From positions 1 to 64,000 of the forward strand of contig JAJCZZ010000096.1 of the NCBI GenBank assembly GCA_029262115.1: a stretch of DNA of 64,000 nt. Reading direction: 5' to 3'. Both the position numbers and the translations under genes were made by a program. The DNA comes from Gemmatimonadota bacterium (GTDB taxonomy: Bacteria; Gemmatimonadota; Gemmatimonadetes; Longimicrobiales; Gaopeijiaceae). The notes below the pieces were generated by a model. It ran no database searches. It had not been told where the DNA came from and worked only from the letters and a program-made list of their open reading frames with translations. Below, in pieces: positions 50,308 to 58,800 of the stretch (positions are counted from its first letter, which is position 1; every line of letters begins with the position of its first letter).

Positions 50308-51088
50308 TGGGCTCCTCGGCCCGGCGCCGGCGTACGAACGGGCGGTCGTAACGGGTCTCGACCCGGCACCCCGCAAAGCGCGCCCATGCCCGCCAGGTAG
50401 TACCGTGCCCGACGACGCCGTCAAACAGGTAATCCGCTACGTGCGCCATCTCGTGGATGAGGGTGTCGAACCGTACCGCTCCATTCCCCGCCAGCATCAG
50501 GTCCGCGTTGAGCGCGATCTCGGCGACGAACCGTCCTCGCTGGCGATCGTAGCCGGGAAGCATGTGCCCGAGCGAGGACCGCATTCGGCGGCTCAGTCGG
50601 ACCGGGGCACCGTCGGGAAGGAGGCCGCCGAAACGGGTGCGGTTCACGTAAAGGTACAGCATTTGCAGATAAGCACGCTGCTGAGGCGTCGCGCAACAAT
50701 GGGTCGATGCGGCGCCCGATCCACGCCCCGCGTCATCCCGAGTCGGGCCAGGCGCCGGCGTACGAACCTGGTCGAGCGCGTGGACCAACCCCGGCCACGC
50801 CCGCACCACCGCGGACGCCTGCCGAACCGCGGCCGTGCGTCGCCCCCTCCCGTGCGCGATCACTGCGAGAGCGTCCACAATGTCAGGCGGCGCAACACGA
50901 TACGCTTCATGAAGGTTGAAGACCGTCATGTTCTGGGTGAGCGACCAGATCGTGCTCCGGTTGGCCCTGAACGCCACCCGCACCAGACGACGCGCCCCTC
51001 TGAGGTGGAGCTCCCGCAAACATACGGCCGCGCTCATGGGTCTGGTGAATCGCCCCGCTGGACTTTCCAGGACCGCAACGTTCGACAC
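50237..51088 (-). CDS. SprT-like zinc metalloprotease domain protein
   Basis: 283 residues. The C-terminal part carries the SprT-like site: FDTLIHEMAHVADYLFDG (HExxH) followed by the third-ligand context HGTTWRAWARFAGCRVE. Ahead of it are YVNRTRFGGLLPDGAPVRLS and RFVAEIALNADLM, the usual SprT substrate strand region. The N-terminal 90 residues are not recognised. There is no signal peptide, so it is likely cytoplasmic; relatives cleave DNA-protein crosslinks, though that role is proven only for eukaryotic Spartan. The start is uncertain (GTG 51088 or ATG 51037). The opposite 5' region carries the split repeat at 51177-51222. Confidence 0.75.
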   Translation of the reverse strand: MSNVAVLESPAGRFTRPMSAAVCLRELHLRGARRLVRVAFRANRSTIWSLTQNMTVFNLHEAYRVAPPDIVDALAVIAHGRGRRTAAVRQASAVVRAWPGLVHALDQVRTPAPGPTRDDAGRGSGAASTHCCATPQQRAYLQMLYLYVNRTRFGGLLPDGAPVRLSRRMRSSLGHMLPGYDRQRGRFVAEIALNADLMLAGNGAVRFDTLIHEMAHVADYLFDGVVGHGTTWRAWARFAGCRVETRYDRPFVRRRRAEEPTTRVPPLPPGLLATADQPRPTTR

Positions 51089-51176
51089 TGTCTTTTCGCC
51101 TGTTTTCGCAGTTTAAGCACAGCCACGTGATTCGCTGGGCCGGACAATCGGCCATCTACGGCAGCCGCCGTGACCA

Positions 51177-51222
51177 TACTGTATATCGTAGTCCCGGCAA
51201 GCCATTACCCCGATATACAGTA
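51177..51222. promoter_or_regulatory. Perfect 12-bp inverted repeat, LexA-like half-sites 22 nt apart
   Basis: TACTGTATATCG (51177-51188) and its exact reverse complement CGATATACAGTA (51211-51222) flank 22 nt. Each arm contains the CTGTATAT or ATATACAG half of the enterobacterial SOS box, but the halves are 26 nt too far apart. The repeat lies between the SprT-like gene (minus) and the H1-like gene (plus), so it could regulate both or fold as a long hairpin. Confidence 0.55.
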
Positions 51223-51243
51223 GGGCGCACCGCTCCATCACTA

Positions 51244-51271
51244 TTGCGTCCGACAGGGCGATCCTGCTAAT
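51244..51271 (+). promoter_or_regulatory. Possible promoter of the H1-like gene
   Basis: TTGCGT (51244-51249), a 16-nt spacer and GCTAAT (51266-51271) give 4 of 6 matches at -10. A start near 51278 would leave a 46-nt leader before the ATG at 51324. Found by eye, with modest support. Confidence 0.35.
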
Positions 51272-51323
51272 TGTGGACTGTTCGGACACCGTTCCCGCAG
51301 TACCAGCTTCCCGGAGGTCTCCC

Positions 51324-51965
51324 ATGGCGACCAAGAAGAAGAGCGCGAAGAAACCCGCAGCCAAGAAGCCGGCGGCGAAAAAGGCCGCAAAGAAGACGGC
51401 CTCCAAGCGCGCTGGCCCGAAGAAGGCAGCGGCCAAGAAGAAGGCCGCACCGAAGAAAAAGGCAGCAGCTAAGAAGGCTGCGCCCAAGAAGAAGGCCGCC
51501 GCCAGGAAGGCCGCCCCGAAAAAGGCGGCCCGGAAGTCGGCGGGCGCACCCAAGAAGGGTGCGGCCAAGCCCAAGGCCAAGAAGCGGAAGGCTGCCAGGA
51601 AGAGCGGGCCCAAGGCCGCCGGAGCCAGGAAGCGGCCTTCGCTGAAGGGCGCGAAGCCGAGCAAGAAGAAGGCAGCCGCGAAGAAGGCCGCGCCGAAGAA
51701 AAAGGCGGCCGCGAAGAAGTCTTCACCCAAGAAGAAGGCAGCCGCGAAGAAGGCCGCTCCGAAGAAAAAGGCAGCCGCGAAGAAGGCCGCTCCGAAGAAA
51801 AAGGCAGCCGCGAAGAAGGCCGCTCCGAAGAAAAAGGCAGCCGCGAAGAAGTCTTCACCCAAGAAGAAGGCGGCTCCCAAGAAGAAGGCCGCTGCAAGGA
51901 AAGCCGCGCCGAAGAAGAAGGCAGCCGCGAAGAAGTCTGCGGGCAAACGCGCTCGGAAGAAGTAG
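51324..51965 (+). CDS. Histone H1-like Lys/Ala-rich DNA-binding protein
   Basis: 213 residues, made almost entirely of Lys, Ala, Pro and Arg in AAKKAAPKKK-type repeats, as in bacterial HC1/HC2, AlgP and other H1-tail-like nucleoid proteins. The ATG at 51324 follows GGAGG by 6 nt. There is no folded domain; such tails bind DNA by charge and compact it. Six tandem 33-bp units lie at 51663-51860, so its length probably varies among strains by repeat slippage. The complementary strand has a long Phe/Ala open frame that is an artefact. A strong terminator follows at 51987-52025. Confidence 0.92.
   Translation: MATKKKSAKKPAAKKPAAKKAAKKTASKRAGPKKAAAKKKAAPKKKAAAKKAAPKKKAAARKAAPKKAARKSAGAPKKGAAKPKAKKRKAARKSGPKAAGARKRPSLKGAKPSKKKAAAKKAAPKKKAAAKKSSPKKKAAAKKAAPKKKAAAKKAAPKKKAAAKKAAPKKKAAAKKSSPKKKAAPKKKAAARKAAPKKKAAAKKSAGKRARKK
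51663..51860 (+). repeat. Six tandem 33-bp coding repeats
   Basis: Six 33-bp units (51663, 51696, 51729, 51762, 51795, 51828), each coding for an 11-residue block such as KKKAAAKKAAP. Units at 51762 and 51795 are identical, and the third differs by one base; units two and six end in KSSP instead of KAAP. Such near-identity at the DNA level implies recent duplication or gene conversion. Confidence 0.9.
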
Positions 51966-51986
51966 CGCTCCGCAGCATGGTCAGAC

Positions 51987-52025
51987 CTGAACGCGCCGGG
52001 ACCCTGACGGTTCCGGCGCGTTCGG
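51987..52025 (+). terminator. Stem-loop terminator after the H1-like gene
   Basis: GAACGCGCCGG (51989-51999) pairs exactly with CCGGCGCGTTC (52013-52023) over a 13-nt loop, extended by one G-U and one C-G pair. It lies 21 nt after the stop codon. The T run is short and broken (TTCGGTTATC), so termination efficiency is uncertain. Confidence 0.55.
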
Positions 52026-52122
52026 TTATCCGGGCGACATCAGGCGGCTGTGGAAACCCGTTCGCCTCCGAACGTGTACTTTGGAAGGCGCGAGTACTCG
52101 GAATGGCATCGCTCGGGAGATC

Positions 52123-54093
52123 ATGGTACGTCAACTCACAGCCATCATGTTCACGGACATGGTGGGCTACACGGCGCTCATGCAGGAGGATGAGCGGCTG
52201 GCGAAGCTCTGTCGAGATCGCCACCGCGAGGTCCTGCGACGCCTCGTGCCCGAGTTCGACGGCGACACCCTCCAGTTCTACGGGGACGGGACCCTGTCGG
52301 TGTTCGACAGTGCCATTCAGGCGGTCCGGTGCGGCGTCGCCATCCAGGGCCAGTTCCGGACGTCCAAGCCCCCGGTAGCGGTACGGATCGGCATTCACTC
52401 AGGGGATGTCGTTCACGATGAAGAGGGCGTCTTCGGGGACGGGGTCAACGTGGCCGCGCGGATCCAGGGGTTGTCCGTTCCCGGCGGGTTGCTGATCTCC
52501 GACAAGGTCTACGACGAGGTCAAGAATCAGGACGACCTCCCGACGATTTCGCTCGGCGAGTTCGACCTGAAGCACGTGAAGCGCTCCACCGGTGTGTACG
52601 CCGTGACAGCACCGGGGCTGATGGTGCCCGAGGACGATCAGCTCGCTGAAGCGAGGATCAGCCACAAGCGGAGCGTGGCGGTGCTGCCCTTCGTGAACAT
52701 GAGCCCCGATCCGGAGAACGAGTTCTTCAGTGACGGGATCACGGAGGAACTGATCAACGCACTCACCCGTGTGAACGGGTTGCAGGTGACGGCACGTACG
52801 TCGTCGTTCGCGTTCAAGAACCGTAGCGAAGACGTGCGCGACATCGCCGAGCGGCTGGGAGTCACCCACCTCGTCGAGGGCAGCGTCCGCCGAGCCGGGA
52901 GCCGGGTCCGTGTCTCCGCGCAGCTCATCTCGGCAGCCGACGGATATCACCTGTTCTCAGAGGTCTTCGAAGAGGACATGGAGGATATCTTTGCGGTTCA
53001 GGACCAGATCACCCGCGCGATCGTCGCTGAGCTCTCGACCTACCTCGGGCCGGACCGCCCCTCCACGATCTTACCGGAAGGCCGTGACTCCCTGATCCAC
53101 ACCCACTCGCACGACCTGGGCGCGCATACCGAGTATCTGCGAGGACGGTTCGAATGGGGCAAGTGGACGCCGGACGGGGCGAGACGAGCGATCGCACACT
53201 ACAAGCGCGCCATCGAGATGGACCCGGATTGCGCCCTCCCATACTCTGGAATGGCGACCGCATTCGTGTTCCTCGCGAGCACGGGGCACGCCCCTCCGCA
53301 AGAGGCGTTCCCGAAGGCCGAGGCGGCGGCCCAGAAGGCTTTGGAGTTGGAGCCTCAGGCGGGAGCGTCTCATCTGGCTCTCGCGGCGGTACGGCTCTTC
53401 CACGACTGGAACTGGGAGGAGTCCTATCACTGTTTCCAGAAGGCTCTGTCGCTGATCCCGGGATCGAGCGAGGCCCATCAGATGTACGCGGTATATCTGC
53501 AGACGACCGGAGAGTACGACGAGGCTGTGGACTCGGCACGTATCGCGGTGGAACTCGACCCTCTATCGCTTCCGGCGAACCACACCCTGGCTCAGGCCCT
53601 CCTCTTTGCAGACCGCCTCGAGGAAGCTGAGGAGCAAGCTCAGTTGTGCCTCGTCATGGATCCGACGTTCCGGTCCGCGACGGAAACACTCGGGTTCATC
53701 CGGCTTGCCCAGGGTCGTTTCGAGGACGCCCTCGAATACTTCGAGCAGCTCCCGACCAAAGCCGGGAACCCGGGTGCCGCCGCGGCTCCGCGCGGTTACA
53801 CGTACGGCAAACTCGGTCGCACCGGAGACGCACGCCGGATGCTGCAGCTTCTGGAGAGTCGCCGTCAGTCTGAGCCTGCGGTTAGCCTGAGCGCCGACTT
53901 TGCCGTCGTGCACATGGGTTTGGAGGAGTACGACGAGGCGCTCCAATACCTGCAGGAAGCGATGGAACTCAGGCTCGGATTTCTCGTGTTCGTGAAGCAC
54001 AGTCCGATCTGGCGGTATGCACCGATCACGGAGGACCCTCGCTTCGTGGAACTCATGTCCGCAATCGGCGCGCCGGAGCCCGCGACGATTTGA
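52123..54093 (+). CDS. Class III nucleotidyl cyclase-like protein with TolB-like and TPR domains
   Basis: 656 residues. Residues 1-165 form a class III cyclase catalytic domain with metal Asp12 in FTDMVGYTAL, Asp55 in YGDGTLSVF, and the transition-state Asn/Arg in FGDGVNVAARIQ. The position of the adenine-specifying Lys is Gln51 (QFYGDG), so substrate choice is uncertain. Residues about 190-330 are the TolB-like N-terminal domain (RSVAVLPFVNMSPDPENEFF, FSDGITEELINALTRV, VTHLVEGSVRRAGSRVRVSA). From about 345 to the end come TPR repeats. The ATG at 52123 has GGGAG just upstream. Cytoplasmic, likely a signalling scaffold. It overlaps the barrel gene by 4 nt. Confidence 0.85.
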   Translation: MVRQLTAIMFTDMVGYTALMQEDERLAKLCRDRHREVLRRLVPEFDGDTLQFYGDGTLSVFDSAIQAVRCGVAIQGQFRTSKPPVAVRIGIHSGDVVHDEEGVFGDGVNVAARIQGLSVPGGLLISDKVYDEVKNQDDLPTISLGEFDLKHVKRSTGVYAVTAPGLMVPEDDQLAEARISHKRSVAVLPFVNMSPDPENEFFSDGITEELINALTRVNGLQVTARTSSFAFKNRSEDVRDIAERLGVTHLVEGSVRRAGSRVRVSAQLISAADGYHLFSEVFEEDMEDIFAVQDQITRAIVAELSTYLGPDRPSTILPEGRDSLIHTHSHDLGAHTEYLRGRFEWGKWTPDGARRAIAHYKRAIEMDPDCALPYSGMATAFVFLASTGHAPPQEAFPKAEAAAQKALELEPQAGASHLALAAVRLFHDWNWEESYHCFQKALSLIPGSSEAHQMYAVYLQTTGEYDEAVDSARIAVELDPLSLPANHTLAQALLFADRLEEAEEQAQLCLVMDPTFRSATETLGFIRLAQGRFEDALEYFEQLPTKAGNPGAAAAPRGYTYGKLGRTGDARRMLQLLESRRQSEPAVSLSADFAVVHMGLEEYDEALQYLQEAMELRLGFLVFVKHSPIWRYAPITEDPRFVELMSAIGAPEPATI

Positions 54094-56699
54094 TCGGCGT
54101 CGATCGCCTCCTCCCCCGGCGCAGGTCCAGCGAACGCGCCCTGCGCCGCCTCACGCCGTTCATCCTCGCGGCTGTCGGTTTCGCGCCGCTATCCGGCCAG
54201 CTCGTCCGGGTCGAGGGGCGCCTGGTGCCAGGAGATACCGTCATCGCAGTTGCTTCACGGGCGTACGAGGCCGGCCCTCTCCATCGGTTCGTGCTTGGCG
54301 GCGGGCATCGGGATGTCTGGTCCCTGCCGGTCCCGGCGGAAGTGCTCGATCTCGATCGGTTTGCGGGCGGCCTCTCGGTCGAGGGCCTTGGTGGTGGCAA
54401 CCAGACGCGATCCTTGCGCTTCACTGGGGCCGACGGGAGACAGTACAACTTCCGATCCATCGACAAGGACGCGTCGCGGACGCTCGAGCCAGAGCTTCGG
54501 AGGTCCGCGGCGGCGTGGATTCTACAGGACCAGATTTCCTCGTTGTTTCCGCTGAGCGCGATGGTGGTCGAACCCTTGCTCGATGCGGTGGACGTACTCC
54601 ATCCCACCCCACTGCTTCGCGTCATGCCCGACGACCCGCGGCTCGGTGAGTTCCGCCCCGACTTCCGGGGACTTCTGGGGTGGATCGAAGAGCGCCCCAA
54701 CGAGAACGCGGACGGGGGACCGGGCTTCGCCGGCTCCTCGCGAGTCGTCGGGACAGAACGGCTGTTCGAACTGATCGAGGAGTCACCGCGGCACAGGGTG
54801 TCCGTGGAGTCGTTGCTGAAGGCTCGCCTGATCGACGCCCTGGTCGGCGACTGGGATCGACACCCTGGGCAGTGGCGGTGGGCGCGCTTCGACGACGGCG
54901 CGGCCTATCGCTACGAGCCGGTACCCCGGGACCGTGACTGGTCGTTCGCCGACATCGACGGTGCCATCACCTGGTTCACGTGGATACCGTGGCCCCAATA
55001 CATGGGCTTCAGCGAGTCGATGGGATCCGCCTTTCGGCGCACGTACAGCGGTCAGGTGCTCGACCGGATGTTCCTCAGCCACCTACCGCGAGGGGAGTGG
55101 GACCGGGTGACGGCCGAGGTGGTCGAGGGCCTTTCCGACGAGGTCATCACGGACGCCGTGGCTCGCCTCCCGGAGAGCTACGGTCAGGTGAGACCGGATC
55201 TGGAGAGCGCGCTGAAGCGCCGTCGAAACGAACTTCCGGCCTTCTCCCGTGCTTTCTACGAGTTGCTGGCCGACTACGTCGATGTCCATACGACCGACGA
55301 AGACGAAGTCGCCCTGGTGGTCGGGGAGAAAGAGGGAGTGCGAGTCTCGGTCTACCTTCTGGACGACGGCCGGCGAGCGGTTGAGCCGCACTTCGAGCGG
55401 CTGTTCGTCGACGATGAGACCCGGGAGGTCCGCTTGGACCTCCACGGGGGGGACGACCGGGTCGAGGTGTCGGGACCGCCCTGGAGCGGCGTCCTCGTTC
55501 GTGTTCTCGGGGGCGGCGGAGACGACCGGTTCGAAGACCGATCGGAAGGATCGAGGGTGCGGTTCTACGACACCGGTAAGGAGACGGTGGTGGTCGGGGG
55601 CACCCCTGTCGATCCGACCGACTGGGACAAACCGTACGACCCTGAAGACCGCACCGACTGGATTCCAGCCCGGGACTGGGGTCACCGTTCGCTTCCGGTT
55701 CCGGTCGTCGGATACGAGCCCGACTGGGGGGTGGTGGTCGGCCTCGGCGTCAGACGCGAGTGGTACGGGTTCCGCTCGTGGCCGTACAAAGCAGCCATGG
55801 AGGGGGGGCTCGGGATCGCAACCGAGACGGGACGACCTACCGGACACGCGGAGATCGACCTCCCGTTGTCCCGCCATGCGCGTGTGCGGCTTCGTGGCGA
55901 CCTGCAAGGTGCGGAAATCCGTCGCTTCTACGGCTTCGGAAACGACACGGACGCGCCGGGCGACGACGACCTCTACGAGGCGCAGCGACGAGAGCTCCGG
56001 GCCGCAGCTTCCGTGGTGCACTCCCTGGGTGAAGGTATGGCCCTGTCCACCGGACTCGTGTATCGCCACCTGGAGGATTTGGGCAACCCGGGGACGCGCA
56101 TCAACGCCCGTCGCCCATACGGATTCCCGGACTTTCAACAGGTTGGACTGACCGCCGGCCTCGGCTGGGCGGGCCTCGACCCCGAGGGGCTCATGAGCAC
56201 GCCCAACGAGCTCGGCTTCCGGTTCTCCTTCTTTCCGTCCACTCTGGATGTATCGGAAAGCTTCTTCGCACTGGAAGCGAGTGGCGCCGCATCGCTTTCG
56301 CTCGCGCCGGACCTGTCCGTTGATCCGGTCCTCGCGGGGCGGTTGGGGGGGAGGAAGGTGTGGGGCCGATTCCCCTACCACGAAGCCGCCACGCTCGGCG
56401 GAAGCGCCGACCTGCGGGGCTACCCCAACCAACGCTTCAGCGGACACGCCAGCGCATTTTTCAACGCCGAGCTTCGATTCGCGATCGGGAGTGTGTTCTT
56501 GCTCCTCCCGGGCGATGTCGGGGTGTTCGGACTGTTCGACGGCGGCAGGGTGTTCTGGGACGAGTCGGAGTCCGGCAAGTGGCACACCGCGTTCGGTGGA
56601 GGGCTATGGCTTTCGTTCCTGGACGCCTACTCCGCCCGACTCACCGTGGCCGATGGTAGCGAGACAGCCATGTACCTGTCGGTGGGCTTCCCCTTCTGA
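54090..56699 (+). CDS. Outer-membrane Omp85-like barrel with an N-terminal kinase-like domain
   Basis: 869 residues; TTG start at 54090 overlaps the cyclase stop. A signal-like segment LTPFILAAVGFAPLSGQ is followed by about 350 residues of mixed fold, then periplasmic beta sandwiches, and a C-terminal surface-antigen barrel ending AMYLSVGFPF with the final Phe typical of outer-membrane proteins. The N-terminal region has GLGGGNQT, the FRSIDKD stretch (Lys126), LLKARLIDALVGDWDRH (254-258) and PRDRD (280-283). The spacing of Gly loop, Lys, DxDRH and DRD recalls FAM20/CotH/HipA-type atypical kinases. That part is inference; the barrel is secure. Ligand or substrate unknown. Confidence 0.75.
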   Translation: MIGVDRLLPRRRSSERALRRLTPFILAAVGFAPLSGQLVRVEGRLVPGDTVIAVASRAYEAGPLHRFVLGGGHRDVWSLPVPAEVLDLDRFAGGLSVEGLGGGNQTRSLRFTGADGRQYNFRSIDKDASRTLEPELRRSAAAWILQDQISSLFPLSAMVVEPLLDAVDVLHPTPLLRVMPDDPRLGEFRPDFRGLLGWIEERPNENADGGPGFAGSSRVVGTERLFELIEESPRHRVSVESLLKARLIDALVGDWDRHPGQWRWARFDDGAAYRYEPVPRDRDWSFADIDGAITWFTWIPWPQYMGFSESMGSAFRRTYSGQVLDRMFLSHLPRGEWDRVTAEVVEGLSDEVITDAVARLPESYGQVRPDLESALKRRRNELPAFSRAFYELLADYVDVHTTDEDEVALVVGEKEGVRVSVYLLDDGRRAVEPHFERLFVDDETREVRLDLHGGDDRVEVSGPPWSGVLVRVLGGGGDDRFEDRSEGSRVRFYDTGKETVVVGGTPVDPTDWDKPYDPEDRTDWIPARDWGHRSLPVPVVGYEPDWGVVVGLGVRREWYGFRSWPYKAAMEGGLGIATETGRPTGHAEIDLPLSRHARVRLRGDLQGAEIRRFYGFGNDTDAPGDDDLYEAQRRELRAAASVVHSLGEGMALSTGLVYRHLEDLGNPGTRINARRPYGFPDFQQVGLTAGLGWAGLDPEGLMSTPNELGFRFSFFPSTLDVSESFFALEASGAASLSLAPDLSVDPVLAGRLGGRKVWGRFPYHEAATLGGSADLRGYPNQRFSGHASAFFNAELRFAIGSVFLLLPGDVGVFGLFDGGRVFWDESESGKWHTAFGGGLWLSFLDAYSARLTVADGSETAMYLSVGFPF

Positions 56700-56721
56700 G
56701 AGCCAATCCCTACCGTGGGGC

Positions 56722-58800
56722 ATGACTGAACCGATGCAGCTTCCCCCATTCCGCGACCGCGAACTGAGCTGGCTGTCTTTCAACGAGAGAGTCCTCCAGG
56801 AGGCGGAAGATCCATCTGTTCCGCTTCTGGAGCGCCTCTTCTTTTGCGGCATATTTTCGTCCAATCTCGACGAGTATTTCCGCGTGCGTGTTGCGAGCCT
56901 TCGTAGCCTCCTGAGGGTCGCGCCAGACGAGCGCAAAAGCCTCGGGATCAACCCTCACCGACTGTTGCACGAGATCCACCGGGCGGTACTCGAGCAGCAG
57001 GATCGGTACGGGGGGATTCTATCGGGGCTGTTCGATGCGCTCGGCAAGGAGGGCATCCACTTGGCCGGGCTGTCCCGGCTGTCTCCCACGCACTCGGATT
57101 GGCTGCGGGAGTACTTCGACGAGCAGGTGGCCGGGCACGTCGAAGTTCAGTGGCTCCAGGATGCCGATGACGGGACGCCGTTTCTCGAGAACCGCCGGGT
57201 GTACCTCGTCGTTGAGGTGTGGCCCGAGGACGAGAGTGGCGTCACGAGTTGGCGGCCGAACTACGCCCTGGTCGCCCTCCCGAGCCCGCCGCTCGACCGC
57301 TGGGTGGTGCTCCCGGGGGAGCCGAAGAAGGTCATGTATCTGGACGATGTCATTCGAGCCAACCTCGACCGTGTTTTCCCCGGCCGGAGCATCGGTCGGG
57401 CCTATGCGGTGAAGCTGTCCCGCGACGCGGATCTTCATGTCGAGGAAGAGTTCGAGGGCGAACTGGTCGACGCCATTCGAGCTTCTCTTTCCCAGCGAGA
57501 GACCGGGGTTCCCAGCAGGTTCCTGTATGATATGCGCGCACCGTACGTGCTCGTCCACACGCTTCAGCACCATCTGGGGCTGAGCGACGAGGACCTCGTC
57601 GTCGGCGGTCGGTACCACAATCTGAACGACCTGATGGGCTTCCCGCGCTTCGGCCGCGAAGACCTCTCCTATCCGGTGTGGGACCCCGTCCCACATCCAC
57701 GGCTGGACGCCGCTTCGTCGATCCTGGCTGCAGTGCGCGAAGGTGACGCCGTCGTCCACACGCCGTACCAATCGTTCCACTACACGATCCGGTTCCTCGA
57801 TGAAGCCGCCGCCGACCCGGACGTGGAGGAAGTCTGGCTGACCGTCTACCGCGTGGCTGACGATTCCGCCGTTCTGACGGCTCTCCTGGACGCTGCCGCG
57901 TCAGGTAAGAAGGTGACGGTCTTTCTTGAGGTACAGGCTCGCTTCGATGAGAAGTCGAACCTCGGGTGGGGACGCAAACTCGAGGCTGCCGGCGTCCGGA
58001 CCATCTACTCGATGCAGGGCCTCAAGGTCCACGCGAAGATTGCGCTCGTCGTTCGACGAGAGGAAGGAGAGCGCATGAAATACGCATATATCGGAACGGG
58101 TAACTTCAACGAAGAGACGGCCTCCACGTACACCGACCACGCAGTCATGACCGCGGATCCGCGAATCTGTCACGACATCGAGCAGGTGTTTCTGTATCTG
58201 GCTGACGAAGTCGAGGAGCCCGACGTCCACCACCTTCTGGTGGCACCGTTCAACATGCGGGAGGGCTTCACAGCCCTCCTCGAGGCCGAGGCCGAGGCCG
58301 CACGCGCCGGCCGGCCGAGCGGAGTCACCCTCAAGCTGAACGCGCTGCAGGACAAGAAGATGGTCCGAAAGTTGTACGACGCCTCTCGAGCGGGGGTGCC
58401 GATCAGGATTATCGTGCGCGGCGTCTGCACTCTGTGCCCTGGCATCGACGGGTGGAGCGAGAACATCGAGGCTCGGAGCATTCTGGACCGCTACCTCGAG
58501 CACAGCCGCATCTATCGGTTCCACGCCGGGGGCGAGGAGAAGCTGTACATGGCGTCGGCGGACTGGATGACTCGCAACCTCAGCCGCCGCGTCGAGGTCG
58601 CTCTGCCCATATACGACGCGGACGTTCGGAGGCACCTCGAAAAAGTCCTGGAGATTCAACTTCTTGACGATACACGCGCGAGAATGTTCCAGGCGAACGG
58701 CTCGAACCGCTACGTCATGGGGACCGTGGGAATCCGATCGCAGCCGGAGTTCAGAAAGTTCTTGGAGGAGCTTGCCGCGGAAGTGGCTACGGGATCGTAG
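56722..58800 (+). CDS. ppk1: Polyphosphate kinase 1
   Basis: 692 residues, reversible transfer of ATP phosphate to polyphosphate chains. The four PPK1 domains are present: N-terminal helical part (RELSWLSFNERVLQEA, FSSNLDEYFRVRVASL), the head domain, then two phospholipase-D-like catalytic domains. The autophosphorylated His is His437 in LKVHAKIALVV; YAYIGTGNFNEETASTYTDH, VRGVCTLCPG and MASADWMTRNLSRRVEV follow. ATG at 56722 has GTGGGG before it; the long frame upstream is out-of-phase barrel sequence. It is on the same strand as the barrel gene with a 22-nt gap. The 3' end overlaps the receiver-Hpt gene by 14 nt. Confidence 0.96.
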   Translation: MTEPMQLPPFRDRELSWLSFNERVLQEAEDPSVPLLERLFFCGIFSSNLDEYFRVRVASLRSLLRVAPDERKSLGINPHRLLHEIHRAVLEQQDRYGGILSGLFDALGKEGIHLAGLSRLSPTHSDWLREYFDEQVAGHVEVQWLQDADDGTPFLENRRVYLVVEVWPEDESGVTSWRPNYALVALPSPPLDRWVVLPGEPKKVMYLDDVIRANLDRVFPGRSIGRAYAVKLSRDADLHVEEEFEGELVDAIRASLSQRETGVPSRFLYDMRAPYVLVHTLQHHLGLSDEDLVVGGRYHNLNDLMGFPRFGREDLSYPVWDPVPHPRLDAASSILAAVREGDAVVHTPYQSFHYTIRFLDEAAADPDVEEVWLTVYRVADDSAVLTALLDAAASGKKVTVFLEVQARFDEKSNLGWGRKLEAAGVRTIYSMQGLKVHAKIALVVRREEGERMKYAYIGTGNFNEETASTYTDHAVMTADPRICHDIEQVFLYLADEVEEPDVHHLLVAPFNMREGFTALLEAEAEAARAGRPSGVTLKLNALQDKKMVRKLYDASRAGVPIRIIVRGVCTLCPGIDGWSENIEARSILDRYLEHSRIYRFHAGGEEKLYMASADWMTRNLSRRVEVALPIYDADVRRHLEKVLEIQLLDDTRARMFQANGSNRYVMGTVGIRSQPEFRKFLEELAAEVATGS

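Noticed and set aside
51113-51946. Long Phe/Ala-rich open frame on the minus strand
   Set aside because: It is the exact antisense of the Lys/Ala-rich H1-like gene; its repeats only mirror the coding repeats.
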